Origin: Methylosinus sp. H3A
Lineage (GTDB): Bacteria; Pseudomonadota; Alphaproteobacteria; Rhizobiales; Beijerinckiaceae
Reading direction: 5' to 3'
Length of the DNA: 64,000 nucleotides
NCBI RefSeq assembly: GCF_015709455.1
Contig: NZ_JADNQW010000005.1
Span: forward strand, 1,302,001 to 1,366,000
Shown: positions 46,850 to 58,104 of the stretch, one piece after another
Position numbering within the stretch: the stretch's first letter is position 1
Layout: each line of letters begins with the position of its first letter
Notes under the pieces: model-generated
The model's input: only the letters and a program-made list of their open reading frames with translations
Told to the model about the DNA's origin: nothing
Databases searched by the model: none
Program-made: the position numbers and the translations under genes

Positions 46850-47581
46850 ATGACGATCGAACCATTGCTTCTCACCACCGCGCGCGTCTGCACCTTCGTC
46901 GGCCGAGCTCCGCTGACCAACGCCAGCGGCTTCTTCTTCGAGCGCGGCGAGCGGCTGTTTCTGGTGACGAGCCGCCATGTGCTGAGCGATTCGGCGAGCG
47001 GGCATTTTCCCGACCGCATCGAGATCGAGCTGCACAATGACGCGCAGAATATGGCCAAATCGACCGGCTTCTCGATTCCGCTCTACGAAGACGGCAAGAG
47101 CGTCTGGCGCCAGGGCGTCGACGCCGGCGGCGAGGTGGATGTGGCGGCGATCGAGATCGAGCGACAGGCGCTGCCGGAGCCGACCATCTATCGGGCCTTC
47201 ACCCCCGCGAATCTTCCCGGCGGCTTCGATCAGGTCGAGATCGGCTCCTCTGTGCTGATCCTCGGCTTTCCGCTCGGCTTCCACGACACGCTGCATCATA
47301 TGCCGGTGGCGCGGCAGGGCGTCGTCGCCTCCTCCTTCGGCCTGCGCTTTCAGGGCCAGGGTTATTTTCTGACCGACGCCCGCACTCATCGCGGCGCGAG
47401 CGGCGCGCCCGTCGTCGCCCGCGTGCCGGCGCTGGAGGCGGGCCAGGGCGATCTGCCCTGGACGCTGCTCGGCGTCCATTCGGCGCGGCTCGACGTCGGC
47501 CGCGACGCCCAGCAGGACGAGGCGCTCGGCCTCAATTGCGCCTGGTACGCGGATATTCTGCTGCCGCTGACCGAAGGCTGA
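46850..47581 (+). CDS. trypsin-like serine protease
   Basis: A 243-residue protein with a trypsin-like fold. The catalytic histidine is in LVTSRHVLSD, the aspartate in GEVDVAAIEI, and the serine in HRGASGAPVV. A conserved internal strand SVLILGFPLGFHDTLHHMPV matches the family 'serine protease/trypsin-like peptidase' of cytoplasmic or undefined location. There is no signal peptide, so it may act inside the cell. It sits between the O-methyltransferase and leuD. Confidence 0.85.
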   Translation: MTIEPLLLTTARVCTFVGRAPLTNASGFFFERGERLFLVTSRHVLSDSASGHFPDRIEIELHNDAQNMAKSTGFSIPLYEDGKSVWRQGVDAGGEVDVAAIEIERQALPEPTIYRAFTPANLPGGFDQVEIGSSVLILGFPLGFHDTLHHMPVARQGVVASSFGLRFQGQGYFLTDARTHRGASGAPVVARVPALEAGQGDLPWTLLGVHSARLDVGRDAQQDEALGLNCAWYADILLPLTEG

Positions 47582-47663
47582 GCGGCGCCGCTTTGCGCCT
47601 TCTCCGCCGATTTGGTAAAGGGCGCGGAGTTTCGCCGCGCCCGATGCCGCCGAGGACACAAGA

Positions 47664-48269
47664 ATGGAAAAATTCGTCTCGCTGACCGGCGTCGCCGCGC
47701 CGATGCCGATCATGAACATCGACACCGACATGATCATCCCCAAGCAATATCTGAAGACGATCGCCCGCACCGGCCTCGGCAAGGGTCTCTTCTCGGAGAT
47801 GCGGTATCGGGACGACGGCTCGGACAATCCCGATTTCGTGCTCAACAAGCCCGCCTATCGCAACGCCAAAATTTTGGTGGCGGGCGATAATTTCGGCTGC
47901 GGCTCGTCGCGCGAGCACGCCCCCTGGGCGCTGCTCGACTTCGGCGTGAGGGCGGTGATCTCCACGAGCTTCGCCGACATCTTCTATAACAACTGCTTCA
48001 AGAACGGCATTCTGCCGATCAAGGTCGAGCAGGCCGATCTCGACAAGCTCATGGACGACGCCACGCGCGGCGCCAACGCCACGCTGACGATCGACCTCGC
48101 CGCCCAGGAAATCCGCGGCCCGGACGGCGGCGTCGTGAAATTCGACATCGACCCGTTCCGCAAGCACTGCCTGCTCGAGGGCCTGGACGATATCGGCCTC
48201 ACGCTGCAGAAGCGACCCGCGATCGACGCCTTCGAGGCGAAATCGGCGGCCGCCCGGCCCTGGGCCTGA
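47664..48269 (+). CDS. leuD: 3-isopropylmalate dehydratase small subunit
   Basis: LeuD is the small subunit of the enzyme isomerising isopropylmalate in leucine synthesis. The 201-residue product begins with [20 protein letters not shown] and has [39 protein letters not shown] and [17 protein letters not shown], all strongly conserved. The large subunit LeuC, which binds the iron-sulfur cluster, is not in the window. Confidence 0.96.
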   Translation: MEKFVSLTGVAAPMPIMNIDTDMIIPKQYLKTIARTGLGKGLFSEMRYRDDGSDNPDFVLNKPAYRNAKILVAGDNFGCGSSREHAPWALLDFGVRAVISTSFADIFYNNCFKNGILPIKVEQADLDKLMDDATRGANATLTIDLAAQEIRGPDGGVVKFDIDPFRKHCLLEGLDDIGLTLQKRPAIDAFEAKSAAARPWA

Positions 48270-48385
48270 TCGCGGTTTCCCGTATTGCAAAAAAGTAACG
48301 AGGGTTTTTCGTCGTGGAGGCATAGGATCGCAGCGAGCGGCGCGCGATCTTCGCGTTCCGTCTCTCTCGTGCAGGGCGTCCAGGC

Positions 48386-49357
<972 letters not shown>

Positions 49358-49532
49358 TTTCGGACCGGAAGCGTCGCTGCGATTAACCGCTAGGCGGATT
49401 TTCCGATGGGCGCCGAATAATTGGTCCTGCGCCTAACTCCTCCCCGTGCTATAAGCAAAAAACAGGCCGAGAGCGGCCATTGCGCCGGCTCGCGGCTGTG
49501 CGCGACGGCAGAAAGTTTCGAGTAGGCGGAAA

Positions 49533-51113
<1,581 letters not shown>

Positions 51114-51444
51114 TCGTCTCTTTTGGAGGCGGGTCCGTACCAACTCGGAGGCGCCCAGGCGCCGCAGGAATGAGCAAAACGCTCTCCCATTGACTTCGCT
51201 GGCCGGGACACTTAGAGCCTGTCGCCGAAGCGGGGGGGCGCGCAAAAGCGACGTCGGCCCGTCTTCCGCCACGTTCGAACGGCAAGAATGACGCTCGGGC
51301 GCGCGGCCGAGAAATTCGCCGGCGTCGTGGCGAGGACCGTGGGGGGACGGTCGAAACCGACGCTCCCGAGACCATCATGAGATTTTTCGAGGAATGCGCT
51401 TCTGCGCCCGTCGCGAGCGCTCGAATGGACGAGGCAGACCCGAC
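51114..51444. other. intergenic region rpoN / hpf
   Basis: About 330 bases with no convincing gene. A short hairpin with stem GGCGCC lies near 51151. A possible sigma-70-type promoter for hpf consists of TTGACT at 51191 and TAGAGC 17 bases further on, a weak -10. The rest appears free of features. Confidence 0.4.
51191..51219 (+). promoter_or_regulatory. candidate sigma-70 promoter for hpf
   Basis: TTGACT, spacer of 17 bases, TAGAGC. The -35 is good and the -10 poor. The start codon of hpf is 226 bases downstream, so a long leader would result. Confidence 0.25.
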
Positions 51445-52014
51445 ATGTCGCTGCGAGTGTCCGGCAAGAACATCAACATCGGCGAAGCCTTGCGGACCCA
51501 TGTCGTCGAGCGGTTGACGACCGCCGCCGGGAAATTCTTCGACGGCGAGGTCAGCGGTCATGTGACGATCTCGCCGGAAGGATCGGGTTTTCGCGCCGAT
51601 TGCAGCCTGCATCTCGCCTCGGGCGTCGATGTTCAGGCCGACGGCCGCGCCCAGGAGCCCTACGCCTCTTTCGATCAGGCCGCCGACCGAATCGAGAAAC
51701 GTCTGCGGCGCTACAAGAGCCGGCTGAAGGATCATCACCCCGTCACGCGCGAAAGCGAGGGCGAGGTGGCGCAGAGCTATGTGCTCGAGGCGCTCGATCA
51801 GGAGCAGGACGCGCCCAAGGAATACGCGCCGACGATCGTCGCCGAGTCGACCTCCCGGCTGCGTCGACTGTCGGTCTCGGCCGCGGTGCTGGACCTCGAT
51901 CTTTCCGGCGCGCCGGTCATTGTTTTCCGCAACGCCGACACAGGTCGGCTCAATGTTGTCTATCGACGCGGCGACGACCATATCGGTTGGATCGACGCGC
52001 CGGGCGGCGAATAA
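51445..52014 (+). CDS. hpf: ribosome hibernation promoting factor, long form
   Basis: HPF binds the small ribosomal subunit and, in its long form, pairs ribosomes into inactive 100S dimers in stationary phase. The 189-residue product has the N-terminal ribosome-binding domain (about 1-105; SLRVSGKNINIGEALRTHVV). The C-terminal dimerisation domain (about 130-189) holds PVIVFRNADTGRLNVVYRRG. The length identifies the long type. Located between rpoN and ptsN as in other alphaproteobacteria. Confidence 0.95.
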   Translation: MSLRVSGKNINIGEALRTHVVERLTTAAGKFFDGEVSGHVTISPEGSGFRADCSLHLASGVDVQADGRAQEPYASFDQAADRIEKRLRRYKSRLKDHHPVTRESEGEVAQSYVLEALDQEQDAPKEYAPTIVAESTSRLRRLSVSAAVLDLDLSGAPVIVFRNADTGRLNVVYRRGDDHIGWIDAPGGE

Positions 52015-52247
52015 GACGGCACATATCTTGCCTTTAGAACAGGTGCGACAGCTGTGAGGGCTGCTATGCTCATTATGCGCGACTGGAGTTCGCCCACCGC
52101 CCCGAAGAACGGCGTAGAGCGCCGCAACGGGTGGCGTCGCAACGGCAAGACGCGGTGCATCCTTTGATGAACTCGGACCTCGCGCGCCGCGATTCGCGCG
52201 GCGACGGAGCTCGGCCCAGACCAGGCCTCGAATGGGATAGACGCCAC

Positions 52248-52712
52248 ATGCGGCTCGCGGATTTGCTCTCCACCGAAGCGGTTCTTCCCGCGCTCAAGGC
52301 GAACAACAAGAAGCAGGCGCTTCAGGAGCTCAGCGAGAAGGCGGCGGAAATTTCCGGCCTGCCCGCCCGCGAGATCTTCGACGCGCTGCTGCAGCGCGAG
52401 CGCCTCGGCTCCACCGGCATAGGCGACGGCGTCGCCATTCCGCACGGCAAGCTCGCGCGAATCAAGTCGATCTTCGGGATTTTCGCGCGGCTCGAGCGGC
52501 CGATCGACTTCGACGCGCTCGATGGCGCGCCGGTCGATCTGATTTTTCTCCTGGTCACGCCCGAGGCGTCCGGCGCCGATCATCTGAAGGCGCTGGCCTG
52601 CGCGGCGCGTGTGCTGCGCGACCCCGGGATCGTCGCGACGATTCGCGCGACGCGGGACGCTTCCGCCCTCTATTCCATCATCGCGCAAACCTCTACGCCC
52701 CACGCCGCCTGA
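52248..52712 (+). CDS. ptsN: nitrogen-related PTS enzyme IIA
   Basis: PtsN is the terminal phosphoacceptor of the regulatory PTS-Ntr chain. The 154-residue product has the phosphorylated His66 in GDGVAIPHGKLA, preceded by ALLQRERLGSTGIG. Start at MRLADLLSTEAVLPAL; a longer in-frame extension upstream has no homology. Its place in the rpoN cluster is standard; PtsN influences potassium transport and sensor kinases in other bacteria. Confidence 0.95.
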   Translation: MRLADLLSTEAVLPALKANNKKQALQELSEKAAEISGLPAREIFDALLQRERLGSTGIGDGVAIPHGKLARIKSIFGIFARLERPIDFDALDGAPVDLIFLLVTPEASGADHLKALACAARVLRDPGIVATIRATRDASALYSIIAQTSTPHAA

Positions 52713-52769
52713 GGCCTCGCGCCGCTGACGTCAGCCGGCCGCGAAATACGGCGAGAGAAGGGCCGCGGA

Positions 52770-53048
52770 TTACTCCGCGGCTGTTCTCGGCTTGCTGTGG
52801 GAGGCGTGACCTCCCTTGCGTCCGGCCTCGGAAGCGAGCTGGTGATCGCGGGAAAAGCTCCGCTTCGTCGGATCGACGCTCTGGCCGCCCTTGCGTCCGG
52901 CCTTGGCCGCGAGCTCGGGGTTCTGGGAGAAGCTGCGCTTTTCATCAGGGACGTTCTGGCCGCCCTTGCGCGCGATCGCCCGCTGCTTCTCAGGGTCCAT
53001 CGAAGCAAAGCCACGGTTCGACTTTTTCGGTTCCTGGATCGCCGTCAT
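52770..53048 (-). CDS. KGG-repeat stress protein
   Basis: A 92-residue hydrophilic protein with three repeats ending in KGG (AIARKGGQNVPDEKRSFSQN, AAKAGRKGGQSVDPTKRSFS, ASEAGRKGGHASH). This is the stress-induced KGG motif family, related to plant LEA-like GsiB proteins. Probably intrinsically disordered and protective under desiccation or osmotic stress. A near-consensus EcfG promoter lies 31 bases upstream, which fits the adjoining stress-response locus. Confidence 0.9.
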   Translation of the reverse strand: MTAIQEPKKSNRGFASMDPEKQRAIARKGGQNVPDEKRSFSQNPELAAKAGRKGGQSVDPTKRSFSRDHQLASEAGRKGGHASHSKPRTAAE

Positions 53049-53078
53049 ATCTTCTACCTTCTCTTGTCCCCCGGGAGT

Positions 53079-53104
53079 CAACGCCCGAGTCAAGACAAGG
53101 TTGC
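53079..53104 (-). promoter_or_regulatory. near-consensus EcfG promoter of KGG gene
   Basis: On the minus strand GCAAC (53104-53100), 16 bases, then CGTTG (53083-53079). The EcfG consensus is GGAAC-N16/17-CGTT, so one mismatch in the -35. The start codon is 31 bases downstream, a normal distance. Confidence 0.6.
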
Positions 53105-53201
53105 GCTCTATTCGCGGCCGATAGAAGTTTTTTTTGCCGCAATTCGGCCTGTGGTCTTTACGTACGAAAATGAACGATTACCTCAGCTATGGTTTAATTC
53201 T

Positions 53202-54005
53202 TCACTTGTGCTTATCATTGTATTTGAGATGGGATCGTCTGTCGAAAAATAAAGCTTGGCTGATGATCGCTTTCAGACTGTCTACGCTGAACGGCTTGGC
53301 GATCAGGAAGGCCGGCTCCGGCGGCTCTCCGGTGAGAAAGCGCTCCGGATAGGCGGTCACGAAGATCACCGGCGTCGAGAGCGAACCGAGTATTTCATTG
53401 ACGGCCTCGAGGCCCGAGCTGCCGTCCGCCAGTTGAATATCGGCCAGAATGAGGCCGGGGGGAGTCCTGGATATGGTCTCGACCGCCTCTTTATGGGTGC
53501 GCGCCACCGCGACGACCTTATGCCCGAGCTCCTCGACCAGCCCGCGCAGATCCAGCGCGATCAGCGGCTCATCCTCTATGATCAGCACGTCGGTGGCCAA
53601 TTGGCCGGCGATCTCCGAGCTCGCCGTGTCGATCAACGCCGCCGCCCGCGCCTCCGAGACCGAAAGCGCGCGGGCGATCTCGCCGAGCGAGAAGCCCTCG
53701 AGCGCATGCAGCAGAAAGGCGATGCGCGGCTGCAGCGAGATGGCGTCGAGATTGCGCCGCGCGCCGGCCTCGTCGCCGGACGTGTCGGTATGGTCGTTGA
53801 TCGGACTCGACGTCCAGATTTCCAGAAACAGCCGATAGAGGGAGATTTTCAGATCCTCGTCGGCGACGAGGCGGGAGGGGTCGGCGACGGCCGTTTCGAG
53901 AGTCGCCAGCACATAGGCGTCGCCGCCTTCACGGCTGCCCGACAGGGCGCGGGCGAAACGCCGCAAATAAGGCACATGCCTTAGAATCGCCTGAGAAATG
54001 GACAT
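53202..54005 (-). CDS. phyR: general stress response regulator PhyR
   Basis: PhyR releases the sigma factor EcfG by capturing its anti-sigma NepR when phosphorylated. The 267-residue protein has an N-terminal sigma-like domain (about 1-135; EIARALSVSEARAAALIDTA is the sigma4-like part). A C-terminal receiver domain (about 138-260) has the acidic pair in IIEDEP, phosphoacceptor Asp189 in LILADIQLADG, and Lys237 in IAKPFS. The start was chosen at MSISQAI, after MM; the leading ATGs further up are unlikely. No cognate histidine kinase is encoded in the window. Confidence 0.97.
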   Translation of the reverse strand: MSISQAILRHVPYLRRFARALSGSREGGDAYVLATLETAVADPSRLVADEDLKISLYRLFLEIWTSSPINDHTDTSGDEAGARRNLDAISLQPRIAFLLHALEGFSLGEIARALSVSEARAAALIDTASSEIAGQLATDVLIIEDEPLIALDLRGLVEELGHKVVAVARTHKEAVETISRTPPGLILADIQLADGSSGLEAVNEILGSLSTPVIFVTAYPERFLTGEPPEPAFLIAKPFSVDSLKAIISQALFFDRRSHLKYNDKHK

Positions 54006-54084
54006 CATGTCCCTCGTTTCGCGTTGCGAAAGTCGCGCCATCATGGCGCGTCGTGCTCTGCGTCAAATCGTCGCCGTATATATG

Positions 54085-54110
54085 GGAACTATTTGGTAAA
54101 ATTAGCGTTG
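54085..54110 (+). promoter_or_regulatory. EcfG promoter of nepR-ecfG
   Basis: GGAAC (54085-54089), 16 bases, CGTTG (54106-54110), an exact match to the EcfG consensus GGAAC-N16/17-CGTT. It lies 83 bases before the nepR start, giving positive autoregulation of the sigma factor as known in other alphaproteobacteria. Confidence 0.88.
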
Positions 54111-54192
54111 TGAGTTGGTCGGCGCAATGCAGTACTAGCGCGGCCGCGTCCGCTCGCCAGAGTTGGGCCTCACGAGAATTCTCGAGGAGCAG

Positions 54193-54528
54193 ATGGTAAA
54201 AAGCAGCCGGAAGTCCACTGCCGCCGCCTTGAGCACAGCCGAAACCCGAAGAGAGATAGAGGACAGCACGAGCGACCCGATCGCTGGTCCGCCGACGCAG
54301 GATGTCGGCGACGGGTTCGTCGTCTTGAACTCCCGCCGCCCATCGCGGGCCCAGCGTCCGGAGGCCGAGACGGCCAATGATGTGGGCGAGCAGATCGGCG
54401 AGCAGCTCCGCGGGCTCTATGACGACATCCTCAACCAGCCCATTCCGGATCGTTTCCTAGAGCTCTTGAACCGGCTCGAGAGCGACCCGATATCCCCGAC
54501 GCGGTCGAAGACGCCCGGGGAGGGATAG
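54193..54528 (+). CDS. nepR: anti-sigma factor NepR
   Basis: NepR binds and blocks EcfG until phosphorylated PhyR takes its place. The 111-residue protein is disordered at both ends with a central helical NepR core, EQIGEQLRGLYDDILNQPIP followed by DRFLELLNRLE (about 66-98). The ATG at 54193 follows GAGGAG; an in-frame ATG 30 bases earlier is less likely. Its TAG stop overlaps the GTG start of ecfG by one base. Confidence 0.95.
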   Translation: MVKSSRKSTAAALSTAETRREIEDSTSDPIAGPPTQDVGDGFVVLNSRRPSRAQRPEAETANDVGEQIGEQLRGLYDDILNQPIPDRFLELLNRLESDPISPTRSKTPGEG

Positions 54529-55106
54529 TGCCGACATCCGAAGCGGCGAAAGCCGGAGGAAGGGGAACGAAAGCCGATCTCGTCGCGGCGATCCCCAATC
54601 TGCGCGCATTCGCGGTTTCGCTCTGCGGCAACGCCGATCGCGCCGACGACCTCGTCCAGGAGACTCTGGTCAAGGCCTGGAGCAGCCTCGCCTCCTTCAC
54701 CGAAGGCACCAATCTCACGGCCTGGCTGTTCACCATTCTGCGCAATATCCACTACAGCGATTATCGCAAGCGCCGCCGCGAGGCGCCCGATCCCGACGGC
54801 GCCATCGCCGCGCGGCTGGTGTCGCTGCCGGCGCAGAACGCCCATATGGATTTTCTCGACTTCCGCACAGCGCTGCAGAAGCTGCCGCTGGACCAGCGCG
54901 AGGCGCTGATTCTGGTCGCGGCCTCGGGTCTTTCGTACGAGGAGGCGGCCGCGATCTGCAATTGCGCGCCGGGCACGATGAAGAGCCGCGTCAATCGCGC
55001 CCGCAATCGCCTCGCCGAAGTTCTCTCGCTGAGCTCCACGAGCGATATCGGCGACACTTATTTCATCGGCGAGCAATCGATTCTGCCGCGCGCCGGCAAT
55101 GATTGA
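54528..55106 (+). CDS. ecfG: general stress sigma factor EcfG
   Basis: A 192-residue extracytoplasmic-function sigma factor of the EcfG type. Region 2 contains LCGNADRADDLVQETLVKAW and FTILRNIHYSDYRKRRRE. Region 4 contains LPLDQREALILVAASGLSYE and CAPGTMKSRVNRARNRLAE, the DNA-binding helix-turn-helix. It starts at a GTG overlapping the nepR stop, so translation is coupled and sigma and anti-sigma are kept in ratio. It directs transcription of the general stress regulon. Confidence 0.96.
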   Translation: MPTSEAAKAGGRGTKADLVAAIPNLRAFAVSLCGNADRADDLVQETLVKAWSSLASFTEGTNLTAWLFTILRNIHYSDYRKRRREAPDPDGAIAARLVSLPAQNAHMDFLDFRTALQKLPLDQREALILVAASGLSYEEAAAICNCAPGTMKSRVNRARNRLAEVLSLSSTSDIGDTYFIGEQSILPRAGND

Positions 55107-55166
55107 TAGACGGGCCGAAATGGCCCATAGGGAAGCTCGAGCGTAAATTTTCCACGAGCGAGACCA

Positions 55167-56573
55167 ATGACCGAAAAGACGACCGAATTCCGAACCGAAC
55201 GTGATTCCTTCGGCGACATAGAGGTTCCGGCCTCCGCCTATTGGGGCGCGCAAACGGAGCGGTCGCGGCAGAATTTCCCCATCGGCGTCGGCCGCATGCC
55301 GATCGAGATCGTCCATGCTCTGGCGCGAGTGAAGCTCGCCGCCGCCGAGGCCAATCTCGAGAAGGGCCTGCTGAACCCCGAGGTCGCCGCTGCCATTTCC
55401 GCCGCGGCGCGCGACGTCATCGAGGGAAAGCTCGACGAGCATTTCCCGCTGGTCGTCTGGCAGACCGGCTCCGGCACGCAATCGAACATGAACGTCAATG
55501 AGGTGATCGCCAATCGCGCCAATGAGGCGCTGGGCGCTGGCCGCGGAGCCAAGGCGCCGGTCCACCCGAACGACCACGTCAATCTCGGCCAATCCTCCAA
55601 CGACAGCTTCCCGACCGCCATCCATGTCGCCGCGGCGATCGCCATCTCGCAGCGCCTGCTGCCGGCGGTGGAGCGGCTGCACGCGGCGCTCGCGGCCAAG
55701 TCCAAGGCCTTCGAGCATATCGTCAAGATCGGCCGCACCCATTTGCAGGACGCGACGCCTGTCACGCTCGGCCAGGAATTTTCCGGCTATGCGGCGCAGG
55801 CAGAATTCGGCGCCAAGCGCATCCGCCAGGGGCTCGAGGATTTGTTCCTGCTCGCCCAGGGCGGCACCGCCGTCGGCACGGGCGTCAACACTTACAAGGG
55901 TTTCGCCGAGGCGGTCGCGACCAAGATCGCGGCGCAGACCGGCCTGCCGTTCCAGACGGCGCCGAATAAATTCGAGGCGCTCGCCGCCCATGACGCGGCG
56001 GTCTTCGCGCATGGCGCGCTGAATGCGCTCGCGGCGGGGCTCTACAAGATCGGCTGCGATATTCGCCTGCTCGGCTGCGGCCCACGCGCCGGCCTCGCCG
56101 AGCTGAAGCTGCCGGAGAACGAGCCGGGCTCGTCGATCATGCCGGGCAAAGTCAATCCGACGCAGGTCGAAGCGCTGACCATGGTCTGCACGCGCGTCTT
56201 CGGCAATAATGCGACGATCACCTTCGCCGCTTCGCAGGGCCATCTCGAGCTCAACGTGCTGAAGCCGGTCATCGCCGCGGCGCTGCTCGAATCGACGATA
56301 TTGCTCGCCGACGGCATCGACAGCTTCATCACCCGCTGCATCGACGGGATCGAGCCGGACGAGGCGAATATCAAAAGCTTCCTGGAGCGCTCGCTGATGC
56401 TGGTGACGGCGCTGGCGCCCAAGATCGGCTATGACGCCGCCTCCAAGATCGCCCGCGCCGCGCATCACAATGGCACGACGCTGCGCGAGGAGGCGCTGAA
56501 GTCGGGCAAGGTGACGGACGCGGAATTCGACGCGCTGGTGCGGCCGGAGAATATGCTCGCGCCGAACGATTGA
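55167..56573 (+). CDS. fumC: class II fumarate hydratase
   Basis: FumC converts fumarate to malate in the citric-acid cycle and is the iron-free, oxygen-stable type. The 468-residue product has [53 protein letters not shown] and the superfamily signature [17 protein letters not shown]. Length is standard. A hairpin with stem GGGCC precedes it at 55116-55130. Confidence 0.97.
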   Translation: MTEKTTEFRTERDSFGDIEVPASAYWGAQTERSRQNFPIGVGRMPIEIVHALARVKLAAAEANLEKGLLNPEVAAAISAAARDVIEGKLDEHFPLVVWQTGSGTQSNMNVNEVIANRANEALGAGRGAKAPVHPNDHVNLGQSSNDSFPTAIHVAAAIAISQRLLPAVERLHAALAAKSKAFEHIVKIGRTHLQDATPVTLGQEFSGYAAQAEFGAKRIRQGLEDLFLLAQGGTAVGTGVNTYKGFAEAVATKIAAQTGLPFQTAPNKFEALAAHDAAVFAHGALNALAAGLYKIGCDIRLLGCGPRAGLAELKLPENEPGSSIMPGKVNPTQVEALTMVCTRVFGNNATITFAASQGHLELNVLKPVIAAALLESTILLADGIDSFITRCIDGIEPDEANIKSFLERSLMLVTALAPKIGYDAASKIARAAHHNGTTLREEALKSGKVTDAEFDALVRPENMLAPND

Positions 56574-56603
56574 GATCCGCCCGCCTCCATCGCGGGAGGA
56601 TCG

Positions 56604-57179
56604 ATGCGCCCCGATAGCGATAGACCGGCGAAGGCGGACGAGATTCCTCTCGACCTGGAGGAGCTTCGCGCCATCGCCGGATTTTCCGCCGAATGCGCCG
56701 TGACCGCGCTCGAAATTTTCGAACGATCCTCTCCCGCCGATTCGCGTCCGCGAAATGCGATCGAAGCTGCGCGGACATTCGCGCGAGGCGGCAAGAGAGT
56801 GAAAGCGCTACGCGACGCGGCGCTCGCCGCGCTGAAGGCGGCGCTCGCATCCGATGATCCCGCCGCCAGCCACGCCGCGCGCGCCGCTATGTGCGCGTCA
56901 TCGGCGGCCTATCTTCATCCCTTGGCGCGTTCCACTCAGGTCAGGCATATTCTCGGAGCCGCCGCTCATGCGGCCAGAGCCGTCGAATTGGTGGCGGGCG
57001 ACACTGTCGATCTCGAGGCCGATCCGATGCAACACCCCGCCCGTTGCGCTACTCCACAGGTCGTCGACGTGCTGCGCCGCTTTCCTGCGGCGCCGTCGGG
57101 CGGTGGACGCGTCGGCGAACTGCTCCGTTCTCTCGACCGAACGCTTCGCGCCGGCGACCTGACGCCGAGCGCTTCCTGA
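56604..57179 (+). CDS. Imm5-like putative immunity protein
   Basis: A 191-residue helical protein with ECAVTALEIFERSSPADSRP, then PRNAIEAARTFARGGKRVKA and ASHAARAAMCASSAAYLHPL. This pattern (fifteen or so helical residues, RP-x-x-AI-x-A, alanine-rich helices with conserved arginines and histidines) is that of the Imm5 family of putative immunity proteins. No matching toxin is encoded nearby, so a true immunity role is doubtful. It starts 30 bases after fumC and may be co-transcribed. Confidence 0.7.
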   Translation: MRPDSDRPAKADEIPLDLEELRAIAGFSAECAVTALEIFERSSPADSRPRNAIEAARTFARGGKRVKALRDAALAALKAALASDDPAASHAARAAMCASSAAYLHPLARSTQVRHILGAAAHAARAVELVAGDTVDLEADPMQHPARCATPQVVDVLRRFPAAPSGGGRVGELLRSLDRTLRAGDLTPSAS

Positions 57180-57195
57180 CGCGAAGCCTCATAGA

Positions 57196-58104
57196 TCATT
57201 TCGCCACACAGACGCGGGCGATGGCTTCCAGGCGCAGGCGGCGGTTGTCTTCGCTCGTATCCTCAGACAATGCGCCATCCTGCGTCGCCTGACGCGCCAC
57301 GCAATCGCAGGCCGTCGCGCATTTCCGCGCTTCCGCTCCCGAGGCGACGCATTGCGCGCGGCAGGCTTCCTCGAAGCGCGCATTCTGCACCGGCGCGAAC
57401 AGCATGGCGACCGCCGTGAAACCGGCGAAAAACACCGGCTGATGGGCGAGATAGAGCGCGAGGCTGTGCCGCCCGAGAAAGGCTAAGCCTAGCGCCGCTG
57501 CGCCGCCGCGCGAATCCGTACGAGGCGCGGCGCCGAGGCGCGCGAGCTTGGCCGCGCCGACGCCGAAGAACAACGCCCCCGCCCAAGGCGTGAGCGGCCG
57601 ATAGTCATTGGTCAGTGGCTCGAAGGTCGAAAGCCCCGTCCACCAGAAGAAGGGCGCATCGAAGAAAGACGCGCGCGCGAAAAACGAGGCGGCGACGAGT
57701 GCGAAGCCCGCGACGAGTGCCGCCGGCCAGGGCAGCACGAGAAACGGCAGAGCGAGAAGGCTCGCCGCCGCTATGCAATGCAGAATGCCGAAGAAGACGA
57801 AGCTCGCGGGGAAAGCGACATAGGTCGCGGCGCTCACGAGCAGCGCGGCGCCGATGACGAGCGCGAGCCTGCGCCAATAGGCGCCGGCGCGAAAGACGCG
57901 CCCATGCGCCAGCGCGAGCGAAACGCCCGCGATGAAGAGAAAGCTCACCGCGACCGCATGGCCGAAAGCCATATAGGCTCGCGTATAGGGAATATCGGGA
58001 TCGATATGGCCGAAATGGCCGAGATCCCAGCCGAAGTGAAAGGCGAACATCGCCAGCACGGCGAGGCCGCGCGCGACATCGAGCCACAGCAGGCGCGCGG
58101 TCAT
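57196..58104 (-). CDS. DUF1624-type membrane protein
   Basis: A 302-residue polytopic membrane protein beginning MTARLLWLDVARGLAVLAMF, with AFHFGWDLGHFGHIDPDIPY and SFLFIAGVSLALAHGR. This is the DUF1624 / heparan-alpha-glucosaminide N-acetyltransferase-like family, whose better-known members acetylate sugars across a membrane. GRHSLALYLAHQPVFFAGF is the conserved last-helix motif. The C-terminus adds a cysteine-rich tail (CRAQCVASGAEARKCATACD). Its start overlaps the upstream gene stop as ATGA. Confidence 0.82.
   Translation of the reverse strand: MTARLLWLDVARGLAVLAMFAFHFGWDLGHFGHIDPDIPYTRAYMAFGHAVAVSFLFIAGVSLALAHGRVFRAGAYWRRLALVIGAALLVSAATYVAFPASFVFFGILHCIAAASLLALPFLVLPWPAALVAGFALVAASFFARASFFDAPFFWWTGLSTFEPLTNDYRPLTPWAGALFFGVGAAKLARLGAAPRTDSRGGAAALGLAFLGRHSLALYLAHQPVFFAGFTAVAMLFAPVQNARFEEACRAQCVASGAEARKCATACDCVARQATQDGALSEDTSEDNRRLRLEAIARVCVAK

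Noticed and set aside
45791..47848. 685-codon minus-strand open frame
   Set aside because: Antisense to the O-methyltransferase, the protease and leuD; no family motifs and low-complexity composition.
54417..56468. 683-codon minus-strand open frame
   Set aside because: Antisense to nepR, ecfG and fumC, all well supported.
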